Assembly (NCBI GenBank): GCA_963920525.1
Contig: OY986435.1
Location: 226,145,293-226,209,292, forward strand
DNA: 64,000 nt
From: Dichetophora obliterata
Taxonomy: Eukaryota > Arthropoda > Insecta > Diptera > Sciomyzidae
Reading direction: 5' to 3'
Below are positions 56,834 through 64,000 of this stretch, one piece after another (the stretch's first letter is position 1; the number at the start of each line of letters is the position of its first letter). The translations under genes were made by a program, and so were the position numbers. Under the pieces are notes generated by a model. The model did no database searches. It saw only the letters and a list, made by a program, of their open reading frames with translations, and was not told where the DNA came from.

Positions 56834-59169
56834 CAGAGAACTGCACAAGCCTACTTGAAGTTCAAGCTTTTTCAAGTACTTAAATTCAAGCACGTACCCA
56901 AGCTTGAAAAAGCAAGCTTTAGCCAGCTTGCAAAAATACCAAACAGATACAAGCCATATTCATGCTTGCTCGTTGGCTTGGCTTGTTTCGGCTTACTTTG
57001 TCGGGTGGAAAGTTGAAAAGCTTAAAACGATCGGCAAAAGCTTGTAAGCTCGCAAGTATCCAAATTATTGAATAAAAGCAAGTATCCAAAAAATTCAATG
57101 AGCTTCTTTAGAGAGAGCTTAAGAGTAATAGGACTTTTAAGGGTTCTGTGGACTCCGTGGTGTGAAGTTTTAGGATAAATGATTTCGAAGATGCTGTCAA
57201 ACTTTAAAATTTAAGATGGCGGATAGAGTTGCCACCTAGATTTTTTTTTATTTTTGCGAATTCTTGTAATTTTGATATTCTGATAACGGATTTGATTTCG
57301 AATATATTGTCACAGTTTTAAAATTTAAGATGGGGGTTAGGGTTGCCACCTTAATTTTTACCACAGTATTGCCACCTAATAATATGTACTTTTAAAAGTT
57401 TTAAACATCATTTATCAGTGTTAAGGGGTCCCTGATTTCGAATCTAAGGTCAGAATTTTAAATTTCAATATGGTGGATAGGGTTGCCACCTTTATTTTTT
57501 GTAGTTTTATGAATTCGGGGCTGGCAAAAAAAATGGTACACTAAAAATGGGTCGCTGAATCCGAATCCATCGTCAGAATTTCAAAATTATAAAATTTTGA
57601 AATAATAGGGTTGCCACCTAATAATATGTCTTTTTAAGAGTTTAAACGACATTTATTAGTGTTAAGGGGTCGCTGATTTCGAATCTAAAGTCAGAATTTT
57701 AAAATTCAAGATGGTGGATAGGGTTGCCACCTTTATTTTTTGTAGTTTTATGAATTCGGGGCTGGCAAAAAAAAAATGGTACACCAAAAATGGGTCGCTG
57801 AATCCGAATCCGTCATCAGAATTTCAAAATTATAAAATTTTGAAATAATAGGGTTGCCACCTAATAATATATCTTTTCAACAGTTTTAAACGTCATTTAT
57901 TAGTGTTAAGGGGTCGCTGATTTCGAATCTAAGGTCAGAATTTTAAATTTCAATATGGTGGATAGGGTTGCCACCTTTATTTTTTGTAGTTTTATGAATT
58001 CGGGGCTGGCAAAAAAAAAAAAGGTACACCAAAAATGGGTCGCTGAATCCGAATCCGTCGTCAGAATTTCAAAATTATATAATCTAACCTCTAACACTGA
58101 TAAATGATGTTTAAATCTCTTAAAGATACATATTATTAGGTGGTAGCCCTATTATTTCAAAATTTTATAATTTTGAAATTCTGACGACGGATTCGGATTC
58201 AGCGACCCATTTTTGGTGTACCATTTTTTTTTTGCCAGCCCCGAATTCATAAAACTAAAAAAAATATAGGTGGCAACCCTATCCACCATCTTGAATTTTA
58301 AAATTCTGACTTTAGATTCCAAATCAGCGACCCCTTAACACTAATAAATGACGTTTAAAACTCTTAAAAAGACATATTATTAGGTGGCAACCCTATTATT
58401 TCAAAATTTTATAATTTTGAAATTCTGACGACGGATTCGGATTCAGCGACCCATTTTTGGTTTACCATTTTTTTCTTGCCAGCCCCGAATTCATAAAACT
58501 AAAAAAAATAAAGGTGGTAACCCTATCCACCATCTTGAATTTTAAAATTTTGACCTTAGATTCGAAATCAGCGACCCCTTAACACTGATAAATGATGTTT
58601 AAAACTTTTAAAAGTACATATTATTAGGTGGCAATACTGTGGTAAAAATTTAGGTGGCAACCCTAACCTCCATCTTAAATTTTAAAACTGTGACAATATA
58701 TTCGAAATCAATTCCGTTGTCAGAATATCAAAATTACAAGAATTCGCAAAAATAAAAAAAAATCTAGGTGGCAACTCTATCCGCCATCTTAAATTTTAAA
58801 GTTTGACAGCATCTTCGAAATCATTTATCCTAAAACTTCACACCACGGAGTCCACAGAATCATTAAAAGTCCTATTACGCTTAAGCTCTGTCTAAAGAAG
58901 CTCATTGAATTCTTGGATACTTGCTTTAATTCAATAATTTGGATACTTGCGAGGCTTACAAGCTTTTGCCGAAGGGCATCAAGCTTTCCATTGCTTGAAA
59001 CTTCGTGCCGTTCGCTTGTAAGCTAGAATAGGTGCAAGCTGTGCGTGGGCTTATTTATATTCAATTACAAGCTTTGCTTGATTCAAAATTATCAAGCTCA
59101 AGCTGGCTTGAACTTGTATTTTAAGCAAGCGCTTGAAATAGACTTCAAGCAGGCTTGTGCAGTTCTCTG
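56834..59169. mobile_element. hAT-type foldback, 2.3-kb near-perfect hairpin
   Basis: CAGAGAACTGCACAAGCCT (56834) mirrors AGGCTTGTGCAGTTCTCTG (ending 59169), with the perfect 8-bp duplication ATAGGGAT (56826-56833, 59170-59177). About 1.1 kb on each side is mirror-related. Outer arms are rich in CAAGCTT words. Inner arms carry ~240-bp repeats with GGGTTGCCACC, AGTGTTAAGGGGTCGCTGAT and TGAATTCGGGGCTGGCAAAA: three forward (57370, 57610, 57850), two or three inverted (58140, 58380, 58620). The turn is near 58090-58135. Non-coding. Confidence 0.92.
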
Positions 59170-59654
59170 ATAGGGATATGTGCAAGTCGAAGTCGAAATC
59201 AGTCGAAAGTCGACTTTTGCTTGATAATTTTCGACTTTTAGCAATCGACTTTCTGATATTGAAAAAAGTCGAAAGTCGACTTTTACTTTCGACTTTTACT
59301 TTCGGCTTTTTTGATTTTATGCCAAACAAAAACCTTAACGCTAATCTGAGAACTGTTTTCTCTAAGCTAATAAACAAAATAGCTGAACAAATAAAGGTAC
59401 GTTTACAACTCTTGATTCGATAAATGTAAAATAGTGGTCGGCAAAATTAAAAAAAAAGAGACTGTAAGTGGAAGTGTGACAAAGCTATTGCGTATCATCT
59501 GATTACTTTACACGCGTAACAAAATATTTTAATGAAATTGTCACTTTTTGAAAAGCAGGTGATAATTTTTATCAAAATTTATTATTTTTGAGCTTCAAAT
59601 TTTGTTTTGAAAAAAAAAAACATTACAACACATAGAAATATCAAGAATACTTTG

Positions 59655-59668
59655 CCAGAATAGGGCTG
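59655..59668. repeat. Lone terminus of the 60-596 MITE family
   Basis: CCAGAATAGGGCTG followed by TTAA equals the right end of the element at 60-596. No partner terminus was found nearby. Confidence 0.5.
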
Positions 59669-59959
59669 TTAATACAAATTTATATTCACAATATTAAAAC
59701 TACGCTCAAATGGATGAATTTTTTAATACAGAAAACAGAGGAATGTTCTGCTTTAAGTTAAATTGGCAAGAATTTAAAACGAGTGCTTGCCATTGAAATC
59801 ACAAAAAAAATTTACAATATTGAATAGTAAAATCATACGCTTCTTTAAAACATCTAGAGCAAGCAATCCTTGACCTTGGTAAGCAGCAGTACATAAATAA
59901 TTACTGCAAAATTTACATGTACCGCTTATGCAAAAAAAAAACAAGGAAAATGCTTCTCT

Positions 59960-60790
59960 TGTAAAATTTGGTTTATAACGCCTACGTCAATTCTGCGGTT
60001 AGGGCTTGATATTCAGGCCAATTATGAATAATTTTTCCTGCACTGAGGGAAATATGTGTTAAAATTAAGTGAAATTGTGTTCATATTAAACGAATTTGTT
60101 TTTGAAATAGAGCTTGAAACAATTTCATTTAAGTTAAACACAAATGTTTTTAAAGTTTAATTTAAAACAAAAGTTTTTGTTTTTAAAACAAAGCTTTTAA
60201 ATATACTTTCATTGTAAAAAATTTAAACGAAAAATTTAATGCAATAACTTTAATATTGAAAACATAATTTAAAACTATTGTTATTAAATTAAAAACAAAT
60301 AATTAAGCCGCCATATTTTTGATGCCATTTTTTTATTTTATTTTGAGTTTTCGAAGTCAGATTCGTGATCAGCAACCCCTGAGACCCCCCGAATAACAAA
60401 TTTTTTGACTTCATTTGACGAAGTTTGCGTTTTATTATATTTTAAATATCAAAATAATTAATTAGTTCTTATTCATCTTATATTCAATATTTGAGAGACT
60501 AATTCAAAAATATTTTCAAACAATCAAATGTCAAATCGGGGTCTCAGTTGTCCTGCAATAATTTTCAATGATTCAACTGCACATAATTTTTTAATTCAAT
60601 CTCTGACAGCAACGTCTTTTTTGTTATTGAAAAGAAATATTAAGAGAAAATTATATAAAAAACAGAAATTAGTTTATAGTTGAAAGTTAAACACGCTTGT
60701 TTTAAATTTTGTTTTGTAGAAACGAAAATGAGTTAAATATCTATTTTAAAATTTTTTAATAAATTTTAAAGTATGTTTTTATTCTCAGTG
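59960..60790. other. AT-rich stretch, no gene seen
   Basis: TTTAAA-rich sequence without recognised motifs. Confidence 0.5.
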
Positions 60791-60795
60791 TGGGA

Positions 60796-60975
60796 AATCG
60801 AAAAAGTGAATTTTAGTTTTTAAGATAGCAGATACAGACATCACATTTTTTTTTTTTACTTTCATAAATATTGACGGTTGATGAAGAAATTTGCATCAAA
60901 ATTTACCAAAATGTTCTTACACTTTATCTTGAAAATTAACTCTCCCTTTTCCGATTACCGGAATAAATTATTTAT
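60796..60975. repeat. Diverged copy of the 61357-61577 palindrome
   Basis: GGGAAATCGAAAAAGTGAAT ... CTCCCTTTTCCGATTACCGG with ATGAAGAAATTTGCATCAAA and CCAAAATGTTCTTACACTTT in between follows the order of the cleaner palindrome at 61357, with many changes. Confidence 0.55.
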
Positions 60976-61356
60976 AAGAAGTCTGATTATCTATATAAGA
61001 ACTAAAATTGCAATATTTTGTTTTTTTTTATTTTACTTATTACCTGAAGTACCATGTTTTTGTTTATTTTTAACAATAAAACACATTTTTCATTTTGAAT
61101 CATTTGATTCTTAACTACCCTACAAAAGCGGTACAAAAATAATTAAAAAAAAGTTGAAAAAAGTTGAAAAGTCGACTTCTAAAGATTAGTCGACTTTTAC
61201 ATTATCAACGGTTGAAAAAATCGAAGTCGACTTTTGCTGGCAGTTGCACATGCCTAATTCATTACTTGAATATGTATATGAAATTTGTTTAACAAAATTC
61301 AAATTTCTACTGGGTCGCCAACATTTGCTACCAAAAAATAAGATTTGAATTTTAGT

Positions 61357-61577
61357 CAGCCCTATCATGAATAATTTTTCACGCGGAATCGGAAAAGGGA
61401 GTTTTCATTTTTAAGACAAAGCTCAAGAACATTTTGGAAATTTGAAATGCAAATTCGTTCATCAATGGTTTATCAACAAATTTGCATTAAAAATTTCCAA
61501 AATGTTCTTGAGCTTTATCTTAAAAATGAAAACTCCCTTTTCCGATTCCGCGTGAAAAATTATTCATGATAGGGCTG
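61357..61577. mobile_element. 221-bp near-perfect palindromic MITE
   Basis: CAGCCCTATCATGAATAATT (61357) mirrors AATTATTCATGATAGGGCTG (ending 61577). The arms pair through GAATCGGAAAAGGGAGTTTT and CTCAAGAACATTTTGGAAAT almost to the centre (~61465). Duplication not resolved. Non-coding. Confidence 0.8.
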
Positions 61578-62173
61578 AATAATTTTTTAACCCATATCCA
61601 TAGAAACTTTCTAGAAATGAAAAGCACGTTGTGCAACAATTTGATGCAGATACAAAAAGAATATATAATTCGTTGAAATGTTTTTAATTTTTAAATTTTT
61701 TTTTTATGCATGATGAATGTTTATTAATTTTAAAATAAAAAAAATGCAAATCTAAATTCTAGCAAAAATTTATAGAAGCAATAGATTTAAATCAAAACAT
61801 GTATGTTTGCTCTTAATATATAAATCTGAATAAAAAATTTGCATCAATTTGATGCAATCGACTGATGCGGGTTAAATTAATTTTTTATTTGTTTTACTTA
61901 AAAAATGTCTAATACATATGTTAGCAAATTTCGCTACTTTTCTTATATTTCTAGCTTTAACTTTAAATAAATCTTGTATTTTTACCCTCATTTTATTACA
62001 AAGTCCTGAATTAATTTTTATATTATTTTTTTATGTATTAATATCATGTATAAAAAGATGGTATGATAATGGGTGTTTTTATAGAGTGATACAAGTTTAA
62101 ATCATAATAAAACATAGCAATATATTTTTAATATCAATGAAATGGGTTTTATTGGATAGAAAATGTTATGACA

Positions 62174-63211
62174 TTAATGTCTAAATATGATTTTGGCCAT
62201 GTGGCCGCCACGGCTGGTGCGTACAAGGCGCAATCTGGAACACCAATTTTCACAAACTTTTCACAGCATTTGCGGTCCTATCTCGCCGATAACTCTTAGA
62301 ATGTTGATTTCCAAGTGTTCAATTGTTTGTGGTTTATCGACGTAGACAAGTGACTTTACATAACCCCAAAGAAAATAAGCCAATGGGGTTAAATCACACG
62401 ATGTTGGGGGCCAATTAATTGGGCCATTTCGTGAAATTATATTTTCGTCAAAAGTTTCCTTGAGTAAATCAATTGTAGCGCCCGTCCTGTTGGAACCACA
62501 TATCAGCAAGATTAATGCCAGCTAATTGAGGTACGAAAAAACTTCGAGTCATGTTCCTATACCGTTCACCATTGATAGTAACATTCTGACCATCATCGTT
62601 TTTGAAGACATATGGGCCAATGGCTCCGCCAGCCCATAAAGCGCACCAAACAGTAATTTTCTATGGATGTAATGGTGTTTCGACAAAAGCTTGTGGATTC
62701 TCCTCACTCCAAATACGACAATTCTGTTTATTTACGTATCCATTCAACCAAAAATGGGCTTCATCGGAAAATAAAGTTTTCCATGGAAATTCAAAATCAA
62801 TATCAATTTGTGCACAAGTTCAATCTTGAAAGATTTTAAGCCAAGATCTTTTCGTAAAATCTTCCATAAAGTGGAAGGACACAACCCCAGTTGCTGAGAA
62901 CGGCGACGAATTGATTGATTAGGATCATCTTCAATGCTTTCCTGTACAGCGTCTACAGATCCTTCAGTACGCACTGTTCGGCGTCTCACGGGATGCACAT
63001 TATCAGTAACAGTAAATGTGGTCCGAAAACGATCTGTTGTTCTTCGAATTAGCAGCTCTGAAGGGCGATTATGTAAGCCATAAAATAGACGAAGTGCACG
63101 ATAAGTTTGACGAACAGAACCATTATTTTGATTAAAAATTTCCACAATTTGCACGCGTTGCTCGAAAGTCGATCCGTAATCGTAGTCGATCGTTGGTGTA
63201 AGTCGATCCAT
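62174..63211 (-). pseudogene. Mariner-like transposase, frameshifted
   Basis: Starts MDRLTPTIDYDYGSTFEQRV (63211 down) with a helix-turn-helix (RVQIVEIFNQNNGSVRQTYR) and a second one (SQQLGLCPSTLWKILRKDLG). The frame shifts near 62815. FWLNGYVNKQNCRIWSEENP, a stop, then VWCALWAGGAIGPYVFKNDD and WFQQDG (second Asp, ~62485) follow. A short deletion after WFQQDG breaks the frame. NWPPTSCDLTPLAYFLWGYV (third Asp, ~62400) and SRGGHMAKIIFRH end at 62174. All three acidic sites are traceable. It is dead through frameshifts and one stop. Inverted ends were not identified. Confidence 0.88.
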
Positions 63212-63308
63212 AATGAAATGTCAAAGCAAACTTAACAAAAAGCAACTATCAGCTGTTAAATGGGTGGTCAAATAAAGCAGTGATGCCAACTCAAAGTTGT
63301 ATGTATTA

Positions 63309-64000
63309 GGCCTTTTCCACACTTGGTCAACGCAACTCCAACTCAAGTTGCTAGACTGTGTATTTATACCGGAACCTTCAGATTAAGCAACTTGCACGCA
63401 ACAAGTTCTCGACACATTCTCAACCTGTTCAACGCAACGCGGCTTTCCGCAATTTTCATCGGCGACTTGTTGCATCAGTTTGTTTGTTTTGTGAATTCAA
63501 GTATTTGTAGTGCAGTAGACTATATATTAATCAAGGTGAATAAGCTAATTAATTAGTTCCTAAAATATCCTATCATTAGTTCTAAAAGAAGAAGAAATAG
63601 TTTGCAGGATGAATGAGCAAGTGTTAAATATTAAATTAATGCAAGAAGTTGAAAAACATCAGTTATTATATAACTAGCAAATACCCGCTGCTGTTTCTAA
63701 TAATTCCAAAACAATAATATTTTTTAGAATTATATATAAGCTTAATGCCAATTAAGTTCACGAAGCAACAGGTTGCAACAACAATAAGTTCTTTGCAGAA
63801 CAAACCACCAAGCAGACTAGACAGCTGTTTCGTTGATAGCTACATCAACTCATCAGTAGTCTTCTGTGGCTTCTGCAGTACCATCCACTTTGATAAGTAT
63901 AAACTAACACCTTATGTTAAATTAAAACAGAATTATGTGCTGTATGTCGCCTTTCAAAGCAATGTTTTTCTACTACTTTGCAAAAGCAAAGGTTCAAAAA
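63309..64000 (+). mobile_element. Start of a Harbinger-like element (runs out of window)
   Basis: GGCCTTTTCCACACTTGGTC (63309) follows TTA at 63306-63308, a terminus and duplication type typical of PIF/Harbinger. CAACTTG/CAAGTTG words repeat in the first 170 bp. The other end is beyond the window, so the assignment rests on one terminus plus the MADF-like start. Confidence 0.45.
63609..63677 (+). pseudogene. MADF-domain start, truncated
   Basis: After an acceptor-like TTTGCAG (63601-63607), ATG opens MNEQVLNIKLMQEVEKHQLL, followed by YN and TAG at 63675. The pattern hydrophobic-Ile-x-x-Val-x-x-His-x-x-Leu-Tyr is how MADF DNA-binding domains begin. MADF proteins are common partners encoded by Harbinger-like elements and are also common in insects generally. 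A stop after 22 codons suggests a relic. Confidence 0.4.

Larger units (their letters stand above)
56829..61254. mobile_element. TIR element rich in GTCGACTTTT words, holding the giant hairpin
   Basis: Left end GGGAT then, after the inserted hairpin, ATGTGCAAGTCGAAGTCGA (59178). Right end TTTGCTGGCAGTTGCACATG then CC, with TA at 56827-56828 and 61255-61256. Palindromic words AAAGTCGACTTTT crowd both ends (59190-59310 and 61165-61235). The inside is AT-rich and contains a diverged palindrome (60796-60975). Non-coding. Confidence 0.55.

Overview
The window looks like intergenic and intronic DNA from an insect nuclear genome. A fly is most likely, but the species cannot be named from sequence alone. 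The grounds are low GC, canonical GT-AG introns of roughly 70-300 bp in the one clear host gene, and a transposon mix typical of Diptera: Helitrons, Tc1/mariner, piggyBac, hAT, Transib and jockey/CR1-like LINEs. No operons, prokaryotic gene arrays or CRISPR are present. Real host coding sequence is sparse. The only confident host gene is the 3' part of an alpha-carbonic anhydrase (five exons, 3668-4910, + strand). Two short candidate first exons, at 21161-21211 and 47093-47156, are much weaker.

Layout. 1-3.5 kb: three small terminal-inverted-repeat (TIR) elements, a tRNA-like SINE head and a decayed LINE piece. 3.7-4.9 kb: carbonic anhydrase. 5.07-9.86 kb: two adjacent composite Helitrons, the second with decayed Rep/helicase coding sequence. 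10.2-13.4 kb: a LINE on the minus strand with an unbroken 988-codon endonuclease-RT frame but a lost catalytic Asp. 13.4-14.5 kb: inverted arrays of a ~75-bp repeat. 15.8-16.6 kb: a long-armed foldback. 22.6-26.6 kb: a long-TIR element with a 3,064-bp Transib inside one arm, bounded by a perfect 5-bp duplication and RAG-signal-like CACAGTG ends. 29.4-32.9 kb: a decayed LINE split by a mariner relative and by an element with TTA duplications. 33.3-35.8 kb: a full-length piggyBac with TTAA duplications and three in-frame stops. 37.9-40.6 kb: a ZMYM1/DUF4371-type hAT with 8-bp duplications and smaller elements inside. 43.3-45.0 kb: another element with an 8-bp duplication and a nested TIR element. 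45.4-46.4 kb: a jockey RT piece split by an insertion. 49.2-53.9 kb: a Helitron holding a Tc1-like element that itself holds a ~1.33-kb unidentified insert with 17-bp duplications. 54.2-55.7 kb: a TIR element carrying Helitron pieces. 56.8-61.3 kb: a TIR element holding a 2.3-kb hAT-type giant hairpin. 62.2-63.2 kb: a decayed mariner-like transposase. From 63.3 kb to the end: the start of a Harbinger-like element with a MADF-like remnant.

The window is therefore best read as layered transposon insertions around one ordinary enzyme gene. Many insertions have duplications that can be read exactly, so their relative order can be reconstructed. No transposase or reverse transcriptase here appears intact enough to work. 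The most distinctive signals are the Transib copy, the giant hairpin element, the multi-layer Helitron/Tc1/insert stack, and a recurring design in which TA-flanked elements ending in GGTATTCA-like termini carry a different short repeated word just inside each end.
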